Below, piece by piece: positions 27,203-35,535 of a DNA stretch of 64,000 nucleotides. The translations under genes were made by a program, and so were the position numbers. The stretch is from Solwaraspora sp. WMMD406 (GTDB lineage: Bacteria; Actinomycetota; Actinomycetes; Mycobacteriales; Micromonosporaceae), in assembly GCF_029626025.1 (NCBI RefSeq), contig NZ_JARUBF010000001.1:620001-684000 (forward strand), read 5' to 3'. Within the stretch, counting starts at the first letter, position 1; the number at the start of each line of letters is the position of its first letter. The notes beneath the pieces were generated by a model. It was given only the letters and a program-made list of their open reading frames with translations, ran no database searches and was not told the origin of the DNA.

Positions 27203-27524
27203 CATCGGGCCCTGCTAGCGTCCTCTGATAAGCTGCTCTTCGTGTGCTGTGCCCTGAGTAGCTGCTGGGTGCCAGGAGACCAACCGCGTCACGAGATCGA
27301 GCGGTCACGAGATGTCGAACGTCGAGAGACATAGAGAGATCAACGCAGAGGAATCCTGGGCACCTCAGCAGTAGCGATGGGCACACCGCCGCACACAGCT
27401 GGCTGAACGGTCGTCGCCGGGCACCGCGATGGTGGGGTGCCGTCACCGGTGGGTCGACCAGTAGCCTGCCTGACCACCGACTCCGGGCTGCCGGCCTGGG
27501 GCACACCCTGACGGAGAGTCTGAC

Positions 27525-27662
27525 GTGAGCAAGCGCACCTACCAGCCGAACAACCGTCGGCGTGCAAAGACCCACGGCTTCCGGCTGCGCATGCGTACCC
27601 GCGCCGGCCGCGCCATCCTCTCCACCCGCCGCGCCAAGGGCCGCGCCCGCCTGTCGGCCTGA
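27525..27662 (+). CDS. rpmH: 50S ribosomal protein L34
   Basis: The 45-codon gene begins [20 protein letters not shown] and ends [11 protein letters not shown], the invariant L34 pattern with its very basic composition. L34 binds 23S rRNA in the large subunit. The start is GTG at 27525 with ACGGAGAG about eight bases upstream. It heads the conserved rpmH-rnpA-yidD-yidC-jag-rsmG-parAB series; rnpA starts 34 bases after its stop. Confidence 0.97.
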   Translation: MSKRTYQPNNRRRAKTHGFRLRMRTRAGRAILSTRRAKGRARLSA

Positions 27663-27696
27663 CGGCCAACGCCGGCGTCGCGGGGATGTAAGCGCC

Positions 27697-28170
27697 ATGC
27701 TGGCCGCTGCTCAGCGCGTACGGCGTCGTTCTGAATTCACCGACGCCGTACGCGCGGGCCGTCGTGCCGGGCGCGGCGCGGTCGTCGTACACCTGATGGT
27801 TCCGGCCGACGCCGCCCAGCCCGTCGACGCCGACGCCGGTCTGGCCGACGCCGACCGACGGCCGACGCCGACCGCGCGCGCTGGTTTCATCGTGGCCAAA
27901 TCGGTGGGCCACGCGGTGACCCGCAACACGGTACGTCGACGGCTACGCCACCTGGTCCGACACCGGCTCCCGCAACTTCCCCCCGGTGCCACCCTGATCG
28001 TCCGGGCGCTGCCCGCCGCTGCCAACTGCTCTTCCGCCGAGCTCGCGGCAGATCTGGATGCCGCACTCCGGGCCGCCGCCCGCCCGGGCCGCTCCACCTC
28101 GACCGGCCGCCGATCGACGTCGGCCCGTTCCCGACGTCGCGGCACTGAAGCCAGCAGGGAGACCGGATGA
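27697..28170 (+). CDS. rnpA: ribonuclease P protein component
   Basis: The 157-residue RnpA helps the RNase P RNA cleave tRNA 5' leaders. It has the N-terminal [20 protein letters not shown] and the RNR signature [20 protein letters not shown]. The ATG at 27697 gives the usual start. It is unusual in two ways. There is a ~23-residue Asp/Ala/Pro-rich insertion at residues 37-59 between two strands of the fold. There is also a basic C-terminal tail of ~30 residues ([20 protein letters not shown]). Its stop overlaps the yidD start as ATGA. Confidence 0.93.
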   Translation: MLAAAQRVRRRSEFTDAVRAGRRAGRGAVVVHLMVPADAAQPVDADAGLADADRRPTPTARAGFIVAKSVGHAVTRNTVRRRLRHLVRHRLPQLPPGATLIVRALPAAANCSSAELAADLDAALRAAARPGRSTSTGRRSTSARSRRRGTEASRETG

Positions 28171-28457
28171 GCGACGAGTCCGCTCCGCCTCGTCCTACGA
28201 CACCGGGTGGCCGCCTGCTGACAGCAGCCATCGTCGCGTACCGTCGTTGGATAAGCCCGGCTCTGCCGGCTCGCTGCCGCTTCTACCCGTCGTGCAGCGC
28301 TTACGCCCTGGAGGCGGTGGCGCGGCACGGTGCACTGCGGGGGATGGCGTTGGCGGTCTGGCGGCTGCTGCGCTGTCATCCCTTCCACCCCGGTGGATAT
28401 GACCCGGTACCGATGCCGGGCGGCCGCCGTGCCGATGTGACTGGAGCCCCGAATTGA
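28167..28457 (+). CDS. yidD: membrane protein insertion efficiency factor YidD
   Basis: The 96-residue protein has the family core [20 protein letters not shown], then [20 protein letters not shown] and [14 protein letters not shown]. YidD is a small peripheral membrane protein thought to help YidC/Sec insertion. The ATG overlaps the end of rnpA. The stop overlaps the TTG start of yidC, so all three are translationally coupled. Confidence 0.95.
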   Translation: MSDESAPPRPTTPGGRLLTAAIVAYRRWISPALPARCRFYPSCSAYALEAVARHGALRGMALAVWRLLRCHPFHPGGYDPVPMPGGRRADVTGAPN

Positions 28458-29506
28458 GTCTCGACTGGATCTACTGGGCGATCTCGTGGATCCTCCTGTT
28501 CTGGCACTCCGTCTGGGACCGGATCGGCGTGCCGTCGCGCGAGGTCCTCGGCACCAACTGGTCGTGGATCCTGGCGATCGTCTTCCTCGTGGTCACCGTA
28601 CGGGTGATCCTCTTCCCGATCTTCGTGAAGCAGATCAAGTCCCAGCGGGCCATGCAGGCGCTTCAGCCCAAGGTCAAGGAGCTGCAGGAGAAGCACAAGG
28701 GTGACCGGGAGACGCTCCAGAAGGAAATGATGGAGCTGTACCGGACGGAGAAGGCCAACCCGCTGATGGGTTGTCTGCCGATGTTCCTGCAGATCCCGGT
28801 CTTCCTCGGGCTGTTCCACATCTTGCGGCGGCTGAACCCGGAGCGGACCAGCAACATCGACATCTACGGCTGGTCGGCCGAGCAGTTCTACGACGCCTCC
28901 CGGGCCAACCTGTTTACTGCCCCGATCGCCAGCAAGTTCGGCTCCACGGCTGAGGAACTCGCCGCGATGGGAGCCAACTCGGTCACCGTCAAGGTGATGG
29001 CGGGTGTGCTGGTGCTCGTCATGATCGCGACCACCTACCTGACCAGCCGTCAGATGATCCTCAAGACCGGCTGGGCGGAAGACCCGCAGCAGCGGATGAT
29101 CCAGCGTCTGATGCTCTACGGCATCCCGGCCTCGCTGTTGATCTCCGGCGCGATCTTCCCCATCGGTGTGATCATCTACTGGGTGGTCAACAACCTCTTC
29201 ACCCTGGTTCAGCAGCAGTGGGTGCTTCGGAAGTTCCCGCCGCCGCCCACCCCGGTCGGCAAGAGCGGCAAGCCGTCGGCCGCCAAGCCGACCGGGCGGC
29301 CGCCGGCCCGCTCCGGTGGCGCGGCCGACCGCAAGTCGGAGACCAAGGCGAAGCCGGCGAAGTCGGCCGGGATCTTCGCCCGGGCCAAGGCCGACAACGC
29401 CGCGCCCGAGCCGGAACCGGCTCCGGTCCGCGAGGCACTGAAGCCAAAGCCCGGCGCGAAGCCGGTCAACCCCAAGAAGCGGCGGCCGGCCAAACGCCCA
29501 GGCTGA
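28454..29506 (+). CDS. yidC: membrane protein insertase YidC (Oxa1 family)
   Basis: The 350-residue protein begins [20 protein letters not shown] from a TTG at 28454. It has the insertase helices ([60 protein letters not shown]) and the conserved hydrophilic-groove Arg in [20 protein letters not shown]. The last ~100 residues are Lys/Pro/Ala-rich and cytoplasmic, which in this family aids ribosome contact. It acts in the cytoplasmic membrane with or without SecYEG. Confidence 0.95.
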   Translation: MSLDWIYWAISWILLFWHSVWDRIGVPSREVLGTNWSWILAIVFLVVTVRVILFPIFVKQIKSQRAMQALQPKVKELQEKHKGDRETLQKEMMELYRTEKANPLMGCLPMFLQIPVFLGLFHILRRLNPERTSNIDIYGWSAEQFYDASRANLFTAPIASKFGSTAEELAAMGANSVTVKVMAGVLVLVMIATTYLTSRQMILKTGWAEDPQQRMIQRLMLYGIPASLLISGAIFPIGVIIYWVVNNLFTLVQQQWVLRKFPPPPTPVGKSGKPSAAKPTGRPPARSGGAADRKSETKAKPAKSAGIFARAKADNAAPEPEPAPVREALKPKPGAKPVNPKKRRPAKRPG

Positions 29507-29709
29507 GGCGAGTTGACCGGTGCGTGCTGGAACACCTGGTCCGGCAGGCGGCACGGCCGTCCCGGGAGTGGCCTCCCGGATACCGCAGCGTTTCCGCCAC
29601 CTCGGTGGCCACCAGGTAGACGTCCCCGAGAACGCGGCGCCCGTCCCTGTGTTCTCGGGAAACCAGCGGACCGACACCGGTCCGGCCGAGCGAGTACGGA
29701 GATGAGACC
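29507..29709 (+). promoter_or_regulatory. yidC-jag intercistronic region with two hairpins
   Basis: Two inverted repeats lie in this 203-base gap: CCGGGAG/CTCCCGG (29562-29579) and CCCGAGAAC/GTTCTCGGG (29625-29659). They may attenuate or process the message between yidC and jag. Neither is strong enough to call a terminator. Confidence 0.35.
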
Positions 29710-30318
29710 GTGACCGATACCAGCCTGCCCAACGCCGATACCGCTGTCGACGAGGAGAACCCTCCGACCGGGATCGCGGACGACGAGGATGACGACCTCG
29801 ACCAGGCGGAAGGTGACGCTGCCGACGACGCCGCACCGGCCACGGCGGCACCGAGCGAAAGCGAACTGTTCCGGCAGAGCGAGATCGCCGCGGACTACGT
29901 CGAGGGCCTGCTCGACATCCTCGACTACGACGGTGACATCGACGAGCTCGTTTCGGCTGGACGACCGATGGTGGAGGTCGTCGGGGGACAGCTCAGCCCG
30001 CTGATCGGCCAGCGTGGTGCCACGCTGGAAGCGTTGCAGGAACTGACCCGACTGGCGATCTTCCGCCAGACCGGTACGCCGAGCCGGCTCCTGCTCGATG
30101 TCGGCGGCTACCGCGCGAACCGTCGTAAAGAACTGGCCGCCGTAGCGAAGAACGCGGTCGAGAAGGTCAAGGAGCACGGCGAGCCGGTCCGCCTGGAGCC
30201 GATGTCGGCCTTCGAACGCAAGTGTGTGCACGACGTGGTGAACGCCCTCGACGGAGTCGTCAGCGAGTCCGAGGGCGTCGAACCGACCCGTCGGATCGTC
30301 GTTCGTCCCGCCGACTGA
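29710..30318 (+). CDS. jag: Jag/KhpB family RNA-binding protein (KH and R3H domains)
   Basis: The 202-residue protein has a disordered acidic N-terminal ~45 residues. A KH-type domain follows, VEVVGGQLSPLIGQRGATLE, in which IGQRG is the GxxG loop. The R3H domain is the last third, with ANRRKELAAVAKNAVEKVKE, MSAFERKCVHDVVN and RRIVVRP. KhpB proteins bind many small RNAs and transcripts in Gram-positive bacteria. The start is GTG at 29710 after GGAGATGAG. It sits in its usual place between yidC and rsmG. Confidence 0.9.
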   Translation: MTDTSLPNADTAVDEENPPTGIADDEDDDLDQAEGDAADDAAPATAAPSESELFRQSEIAADYVEGLLDILDYDGDIDELVSAGRPMVEVVGGQLSPLIGQRGATLEALQELTRLAIFRQTGTPSRLLLDVGGYRANRRKELAAVAKNAVEKVKEHGEPVRLEPMSAFERKCVHDVVNALDGVVSESEGVEPTRRIVVRPAD

Positions 30319-30322
30319 CCCG

Positions 30323-31153
30323 ATGACGGACCTGCCCGTACCAGACGATCGGGCATCTACCGGCCCGGACGGCACGCCGTCCGGGCCGGCCCGGTCTGTG
30401 GAGAACACGTCCGAGGGTCTGCCTGCGGTTCCGCCCGCCGCCCATGAGGTGTTCGGGGCGCGGCTGGAGACGGCGGTCCGATACGCCGAGTTCCTCGCTG
30501 CCGACGGGGTGCTGCGTGGCCTGATCGGTCCGCGGGAGGTGCCTCGCCTCTGGGACCGTCATCTACTCAACTGCGCCGCGCTGGCCGAGTTGATCCCGGT
30601 CGGCACCACCGTTGTCGACGTCGGTTCCGGAGCTGGTCTGCCTGGTCTCGTCCTGGCCGTCGCTCGGCCTGACCTTTCGGTGGTCCTGGTCGAACCGCTG
30701 GCCCGGCGGTGCGCGTTCCTCACCGAGGCCGTGCGGCTTCTCGGCCTGGCGGCGTCGGTCGAGGTGGTACGGGCCCGCGCCGAGGAGGTCGCCCGTGACC
30801 ACCCGGACGGGATGGCACCGATCGTCACGGCCCGTGCGGTGGCTCCGCTGGACCGGCTCGTCGGGTGGTGCCTGCCGCTGGTGGAGTCGGATGGGCGACT
30901 GCTCGCGATGAAGGGCAGTTCGGCGGCGACGGAGATCGCCGAGCATCGGGCGGCGGTCGTCCGGGCCGGTGGTTCCGATCCGGCGCTACGGCTCTGCGGC
31001 AGTCGCTGGCTCGATCCGCCGACCGTCGTGGTGGAGATCGGGTGGCGTGACGGCGGCCGTACCGGTGGCGGCCTGGTACGCGGTAAGGCGCGCCGGTCGG
31101 TGCGGGGCGCGACCGACCGCCGCGCCGGTCGGTCGCGGCGACGCGAGCCATAG
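30323..31153 (+). CDS. rsmG: 16S rRNA (guanine527-N7)-methyltransferase RsmG
   Basis: This SAM-dependent methyltransferase of 276 residues modifies G527 of 16S rRNA; loss causes low-level streptomycin resistance in several bacteria. The motifs are LWDRHLLNCAALAELIPVGT, the SAM-binding VVDVGSGAGLPGLVLAVARP, VVLVEPLARRCAFL and VTARAVAPLDRLVGWCLPLV. The ATG at 30323 is four bases after the jag stop. The N-terminal ~40 residues are a poorly conserved extension and the C-terminal ~35 are basic. A 14-base tandem duplication (31145-31172) covers its stop codon. Confidence 0.93.
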   Translation: MTDLPVPDDRASTGPDGTPSGPARSVENTSEGLPAVPPAAHEVFGARLETAVRYAEFLAADGVLRGLIGPREVPRLWDRHLLNCAALAELIPVGTTVVDVGSGAGLPGLVLAVARPDLSVVLVEPLARRCAFLTEAVRLLGLAASVEVVRARAEEVARDHPDGMAPIVTARAVAPLDRLVGWCLPLVESDGRLLAMKGSSAATEIAEHRAAVVRAGGSDPALRLCGSRWLDPPTVVVEIGWRDGGRTGGGLVRGKARRSVRGATDRRAGRSRRREP

Positions 31154-31172
31154 CCGATGAGCCATAGCCGAT
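31145..31172. repeat. 14-bp tandem duplication across the rsmG stop
   Basis: GAGCCATAGCCGAT occurs twice in tandem. The first copy contains the rsmG stop codon TAG. Confidence 0.85.
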
Positions 31173-31491
31173 CCCGCGACACCAGGAGGTTCCCGTCCGG
31201 TGATCCCGTCCGTAGGTTCCTGTCCGGCGGTTCCTGTCCGGCCCAGTTCCGGTCGCTTGGACGGGGTGGGGTCGACCAGCCCATCGATGGCGTCTCCGGT
31301 GTGGTTCTGACCGTCGGTCGGCTGGATCGGGTGCGACCGTCTCGACACGTCGGACGGTCAGCCGTGGCCACACCGGCCCTGCTCCCCGTAGGCTGACCGC
31401 GCGTCGATAGTGTGGACCGGGCGGCAGTGCGCAGCGCGTCGAATTCCTGCCGCCTCTTGCCGGTCCGCACGCCACGCCCGAAAGCGCGGAC
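31154..31491. other. rsmG-parA intergenic region
   Basis: No gene is supported here. The region has several short GTTCCTGTCCGG-like repeats near 31210-31250 and is the expected place for a parA promoter. I find no confident -10/-35 pair. Confidence 0.4.
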
Positions 31492-32868
31492 GTGAGCGCT
31501 GGCGGTGCCGATCCATCCGAGGCGGGCAGGGATGACACGGTGCATGACAACGATAGGTACGACGATCCGCATCTGATCAACGGCCGTTCGTCGGCGGGCG
31601 AGCGGTCTCCCGTTTCACGTGAAACGGGAGACCGTGGCTCGCACCGACCGACCGGCAGCGGTGGCATGGGTTCTTCGTGGCAGGTGGTGCAGCCGGCACC
31701 CCGACCCGGCCCACCCGTCGCGGACGAGCTACGTCCGCCGGACGAGCCGTTCGCGACGGTCGACCCCGACGGCAACGGAGCCCGGGTCGATCCGGATGGA
31801 CCCGCCGGACCCGACCTGCCGGTCACACCGATTACGTCGCCGTCGGCTGGTGCGGTCTCCGAACGTGGTCGGTCGGACATCGGCACTCCGACAGCGTCGG
31901 TGGTGCCGGGCGTATCCGCCGCAGTGGCAGTGATCCCGATCGAGCCCGCAGTTGACGACCCATACGTTTCACGTGAAACGACGTCCCGGGAAGAGGATGA
32001 TCCCCCCTTGGCAATGGAGGCTTTGCGCGCCGTGCAGATTCTGAACCCGAGCGGCGAGGTGACCATGCCTCGACCCGACCGGATGCGGGTCATGTGTGTC
32101 GCCAACCAGAAAGGTGGCGTCGGCAAGACCACCACCACGGTGAACCTTGCGGTCGCCTTGGCCCTGCACGGGAACCGGGTCCTGGTCGTCGACCTGGATC
32201 CGCAGGGCAACGCGTCGACTGGGCTGAACGTGCCACACCACGCTGGTGTGCCAGACGTGTACGACTGTCTGATCGACAACGTTCCGCTCGCCGAGGTGGC
32301 TCAGCCGGTGGAGGGAATTCCGAACCTCTGGTGTGTGCCGGCCACCATCGATCTCGCCGGAGCGGAGATCGAGTTGGTCTCGGTGGTAGCCCGCGAATCC
32401 CGGCTGGCCCGGGCGATCGCCGCCCATCCAGTCGAGCTGGACTACGTGTTCATCGACTGCCCTCCCTCGTTGGGCCTGCTGACGGTCAACGCGCTCGTGG
32501 CGGCCCAGGAGGTGCTCATCCCGATCCAGTGCGAGTACTACGCGCTGGAGGGATTGAACCAGCTGATCAGCAACATCAATCTGGTCCGGCAACATCTCAA
32601 CCCGACGCTGGACGTGTCGACGATCCTGCTTACGATGTACGACCGCCGGACCCGGCTGGCCGACGCCGTGGAGCAGGACGTCCGCAACCACTTCGGCGAC
32701 AAGGTTCTGCAGGCGGTGATTCCACGCAACGTCCGGGTGTCGGAGGCTCCGAGCTACGGTCAGTCGGTGATGACCTACGATCCCGGATCGCGGGGTGCGA
32801 CGAGCTACTTCGAGGCAGCTCAGGAAATCGCCGAGCGCGGAGTGGCCCGGCTCGGCCGGAATGCATGA
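31492..32868 (+). CDS. parA: chromosome partitioning ATPase ParA (Soj)
   Basis: The 458-residue frame contains a complete ParA Walker-type ATPase from about residue 190: deviant Walker A CVANQKGGVGKTTTTVNLAV, LVVDLDPQGNASTGLN, DYVFIDCPPSLGLLTVNALV and SEAPSYGQSVMTYDPGSRGA. ATP-bound ParA coats the nucleoid and moves ParB-parS complexes. The first ~170 residues are low-complexity and hold two exact parS sites, each read in frame as VSRET. From memory, M. tuberculosis ParA also has VSRET shortly before its ATPase core, so at least the part after the second site is probably translated. The true start is uncertain; GTG 31492 and ATG 32014 are the extremes. Confidence 0.9.
   Translation: MSAGGADPSEAGRDDTVHDNDRYDDPHLINGRSSAGERSPVSRETGDRGSHRPTGSGGMGSSWQVVQPAPRPGPPVADELRPPDEPFATVDPDGNGARVDPDGPAGPDLPVTPITSPSAGAVSERGRSDIGTPTASVVPGVSAAVAVIPIEPAVDDPYVSRETTSREEDDPPLAMEALRAVQILNPSGEVTMPRPDRMRVMCVANQKGGVGKTTTTVNLAVALALHGNRVLVVDLDPQGNASTGLNVPHHAGVPDVYDCLIDNVPLAEVAQPVEGIPNLWCVPATIDLAGAEIELVSVVARESRLARAIAAHPVELDYVFIDCPPSLGLLTVNALVAAQEVLIPIQCEYYALEGLNQLISNINLVRQHLNPTLDVSTILLTMYDRRTRLADAVEQDVRNHFGDKVLQAVIPRNVRVSEAPSYGQSVMTYDPGSRGATSYFEAAQEIAERGVARLGRNA
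31603..31634. promoter_or_regulatory. parS site 1 inside a 32-base perfect palindrome
   Basis: The exact core GTTTCACGTGAAAC at 31612-31625 is flanked by CGGTCTCCC and its complement GGGAGACCG, so the whole 32 bases are a perfect palindrome. ParB binds such sites and spreads from them. Confidence 0.95.
31966..31979. promoter_or_regulatory. parS site 2
   Basis: An exact GTTTCACGTGAAAC core lies within the 5' part of the parA frame, about 110 bases before the conserved ATPase sequence begins. Confidence 0.95.
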
Positions 32869-32895
32869 CGGAGTACGGAGATCGGGAGGCAGGGC

Positions 32896-33957
32896 ATGAA
32901 GAACCGTCCGAAGGGCGGGCTCGGTCGCGGGCTGGGTGCCCTGATCCCGACGGCTCCCGCTCCGGTGACACCAGCACAGCCGGCGGCCCCGGCGGTGCAC
33001 GTCGACCGACCGGAGCCGGTACCCGCCGATTTCGCGCCGGCGCTTCCCACCCCGGCTGACAGTCCGCGCGCGGAGCCGGTTGTCGGTCAGGCCCCGCTGT
33101 CGGAGAACGAGCTGTCGCCGGTGCCCGGCGCCCGGTTCGCCGAACTGCCGGTCGCGGCGATCGTGCCGAACCCCAAGCAACCCCGACAGGTTTTCGACGA
33201 CGAGGCCCTGGACGAGCTCAAGGTCTCGATCGAGCAGGTCGGGTTCCTCCAGCCGATCGTGGTACGGCAACTCGACGACGGCGTCAACTACGAAATCGTG
33301 ATGGGCGAACGCCGGTGGCGGGCTGCCCAGGCGATCGGTCGGGCGTCGATTCCGGCCATCGTGCGAGACACCAAAGACGACGCGATGCTTCGGGACGCCC
33401 TGCTGGAGAACATCCATCGGGCGAACCTGAACCCGCTCGAAGAGGCTGCCGCGTACCAGCAGCTTCTGGAGGAGTTCGGCGCGACACACGAGGAGCTCGC
33501 TCGGCGAATCGGGCGGAGCCGTCCGCAGATCTCCAACACCATTCGGTTGCTGAACCTGCCCGCGCAGGTCCAGCGACGGGTGGCGGCCGGCGTGCTCTCG
33601 GCGGGCCACGCCCGGGCGCTGCTCAGCCTGGAGGATCCCGACGACCAGGATGCGTTGGCTCTACGGATCGTCGCCGAAGGCCTGTCGGTCCGCGCGACCG
33701 AGGAACTGGTGGCATTGGCGGCGACCGAGGGTACCGGCAAGCGAGGAGCCAGTACGCAGCGGCGGGCCAAGCCGCACGCTCCCGCGCTCAGCGATCTCGC
33801 CGATCGCCTGTCGGACCGGTTCGACACCCGGGTGAAGGTCGACATCGGCCGCAGCAAGGGCAAGATCACGATCGAGTTCGCGACCGTGGACGACCTGGAG
33901 CGGATCGTCGGCATCATCGGCATGGAGGGTGACGAGAGGTCCGCCGAGGAAACCTGA
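32896..33957 (+). CDS. parB: ParB/Spo0J family partition protein
   Basis: The 353-residue protein begins [20 protein letters not shown]. The ParB/Srx CTPase domain is at ~85-175, with [20 protein letters not shown] and the CTP-binding GERRWRAAQ (residues 137-145). The helix-turn-helix is near ~195-215 ([20 protein letters not shown]). The C-terminal dimerisation domain is [20 protein letters not shown]. ParB clamps at parS, slides on DNA and recruits SMC and ParA. The ATG at 32896 has GGGAGG upstream, 27 bases after the parA stop. It ends the plus-strand series and is followed by three more parS sites. Confidence 0.97.
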   Translation: MKNRPKGGLGRGLGALIPTAPAPVTPAQPAAPAVHVDRPEPVPADFAPALPTPADSPRAEPVVGQAPLSENELSPVPGARFAELPVAAIVPNPKQPRQVFDDEALDELKVSIEQVGFLQPIVVRQLDDGVNYEIVMGERRWRAAQAIGRASIPAIVRDTKDDAMLRDALLENIHRANLNPLEEAAAYQQLLEEFGATHEELARRIGRSRPQISNTIRLLNLPAQVQRRVAAGVLSAGHARALLSLEDPDDQDALALRIVAEGLSVRATEELVALAATEGTGKRGASTQRRAKPHAPALSDLADRLSDRFDTRVKVDIGRSKGKITIEFATVDDLERIVGIIGMEGDERSAEET

Positions 33958-34004
33958 CGCCTCCGGACCCCCTCCGAGTCTGGACGGGTTCGTGGTGGTG
34001 GCGC

Positions 34005-34048
34005 TGAAACGGCCGGGGGGTTCCACGTGGAACCCCCCGGCCGTTTCA
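34005..34048. terminator. 44-base perfect palindrome after parB, centred on a parS-like core
   Basis: The left arm is TGAAACGGCCGGGGGGTTCC followed by AC, and its exact complement continues to 34048. The centre TTCCACGTGGAA resembles parS with two base changes on each side. The right end runs into the true parS at 34043-34056. It lies 47 bases after the parB stop, so a terminator role is likely; a ParB role is possible. Confidence 0.75.
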
Positions 34049-34056
34049 CGTGAAAC
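34043..34056. promoter_or_regulatory. parS site 3
   Basis: This exact GTTTCACGTGAAAC core shares its left six bases with the right end of the 44-base palindrome. Confidence 0.95.
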
Positions 34057-34134
34057 GGGATCTCGCTCGACGGCGCGAAGGACCGGACGCGCTCTCGGTC
34101 TCCGTCGTGACCGGCTTCGACGGTGCCCGGCTCC

Positions 34135-34148
34135 GTTTCACGTGAAAC
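34135..34148. promoter_or_regulatory. parS site 4
   Basis: An exact GTTTCACGTGAAAC core in noncoding DNA, 78 bases after site 3. Confidence 0.95.
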
Positions 34149-34303
34149 CGTCGCCGTTCGCCCATCGCGCTGGCTCCAATAACCCGGCGGGGAGTAGCTC
34201 GTTGAGCCGACCGGGAGTCATCGGATGCTCGCGCGAGAGCCGGACCGGTGAACGGCCTCTCGGGGTCAACGTTTTCCACAGGGGTTTTCCACAGGGCGAC
34301 CCC

Positions 34304-34317
34304 GTTTCACGTGAAAC
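34304..34317. promoter_or_regulatory. parS site 5
   Basis: An exact GTTTCACGTGAAAC core in noncoding DNA. A perfect DnaA box in reverse orientation (TGTGGATAA, 34342-34350) lies 24 bases to the right. Confidence 0.95.
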
Positions 34318-34341
34318 CGCGGGTGAGAGAGCCTGCCTGCC

Positions 34342-34350
34342 TGTGGATAA
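34342..34350 (-). promoter_or_regulatory. isolated DnaA box near parS site 5
   Basis: TGTGGATAA is the complement of the consensus TTATCCACA. It lies about 10 kb from oriC and next to parS. Confidence 0.6.
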
Positions 34351-34593
34351 CCTCGTGGAAATCCGCATCGCTGGTCCTCCTCCACGGGCGATGCACCCAC
34401 GATCCAGGCGCGATGCACCCACGATTGATCCGCGATCCCACCCGTGAACGCACCCGGGTGATCGCCGGAGCACGCCCGCGTCTTCTGCCGGTATCGCCCG
34501 GCGCACGGCAGCCCAGGACACCGCCGGGGCAGCCGGGACGACCGGCGGAACGGAGGAAGGACAGCAGCCCGCGACTCCGTTAGGGTCAGCCTC

Positions 34594-35535
34594 GTGCCAC
34601 ACACCCCTGCTCCGGTACCTGACTTCGCCAGATGGCCATCCTTTCCGTTCGAGGGCGACCTGCGGGTCAAGCAACTCGATGACCCGGTGGACGCCGAGCC
34701 GCCCAGGAAAGGGGAAGGCGCGGGCGAATGTACGTCCTGCAACGCCCCCGACGACGCCTACATCTGGGTCAGCGAGCGCTGGCGGGTCCGCGCGATGGAC
34801 CGACCGACCGGCTTGCCCATGGTCCTGATCCTGGAATCCCGGTCGCACTTCGACCTCGGTGACCTGCCGAACCTGCTCGCGGCTGAACTCGGTGTGATGA
34901 CGGTCCGGCTGGAGCGGGCGATCCGGTCCCTGGACGGCGTCGCTCGTGTCCACGTCAACCGCTGGGGCGACGGCTCTGCCCACCTGCACCTGTGGTTCCT
35001 GGCCCGGCCGTACGGGCAGCTGCAGTTGCGGGGAACCTTTTTGTCCCTGTGGGACAGCATCCTCCCGCCGATCCCGGAGTCACGGTGGCGCGAGAATCTC
35101 GCGATGGTCGCCGCGTGGCTGGCCGAATTCGGTGGTCGGCCGCTAGCCGCTCCACCGCGGATCGAGTGGCAGGCGCCGTCGAGTCTCCGCGAGCAGGCCA
35201 GCGCCGGACCAAGTCGCTCCAGCGACGAGGAGCAGATCGCGGCGAGCAGCCAGCAGGCAGTCGGCAACCAGGCAGTCGGCAACCAGGTGAAGGAAGGCCG
35301 TACCTCATTGGTGGCCGCAGTCGATGAGGTGGAACCGGCGCGCTCCGCCTCCGGGCCACCGGCCGGGCCGCCACCAGCGGCGGCGGCGGACCCGCGATCA
35401 GCGGAGTCGCCAGCGGAAGGGCGACCTACCGACCGGCAGCCCGCCGGGTCAGGCTGGCCGGCTGGCGGCCAGATGCACCAGGGTGGCCAGCAGATTCCCG
35501 AGGTCCAAGCCGCCGGCCTGGACCGCGAGGGGTAG
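34594..35535 (+). CDS. HIT-like superfamily hypothetical protein
   Basis: The 313-residue frame starts from a GTG at 34594. Residues ~15-185 look like a HIT/GalT-like fold: a Cys-x-x-Cys pair in GAGECTSCNAPDDAYIWVSE, then RVHVNRWGDGSAHLHLWFLA with the His-x-His pair expected near the active site. The last ~125 residues are Ser/Ala/Pro-rich, contain a small AVGNQ duplication, and run 87 bases antisense over the end of the ddl-like gene. Conserved actinobacterial proteins of this type exist, but I know no defined substrate. Nucleotide binding is an inference. Confidence 0.7.
   Translation: MPHTPAPVPDFARWPSFPFEGDLRVKQLDDPVDAEPPRKGEGAGECTSCNAPDDAYIWVSERWRVRAMDRPTGLPMVLILESRSHFDLGDLPNLLAAELGVMTVRLERAIRSLDGVARVHVNRWGDGSAHLHLWFLARPYGQLQLRGTFLSLWDSILPPIPESRWRENLAMVAAWLAEFGGRPLAAPPRIEWQAPSSLREQASAGPSRSSDEEQIAASSQQAVGNQAVGNQVKEGRTSLVAAVDEVEPARSASGPPAGPPPAAAADPRSAESPAEGRPTDRQPAGSGWPAGGQMHQGGQQIPEVQAAGLDREG

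Larger units (their letters stand above)
26684..27524. other. dnaA-rpmH divergent intergenic region
   Basis: No gene is supported in these 841 bases. They hold the dnaA control region with DnaA boxes (26811-26830), a 34-base tandem repeat (27083-27168), a likely rpmH promoter (27174-27202) and a ~320-base untranslated leader before rpmH. In many actinomycetes this interval is also long and carries several promoters in both directions. Confidence 0.6.
33958..34593. other. parB downstream region rich in parS and palindromes
   Basis: No gene is supported in these 636 bases. They contain a 44-base perfect palindrome (34005-34048), parS sites at 34043, 34135 and 34304, two TTTTCCACA motifs near 34271-34292, and a perfect DnaA box at 34342-34350. 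Together they look like the centromere part of the origin region. Confidence 0.7.
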
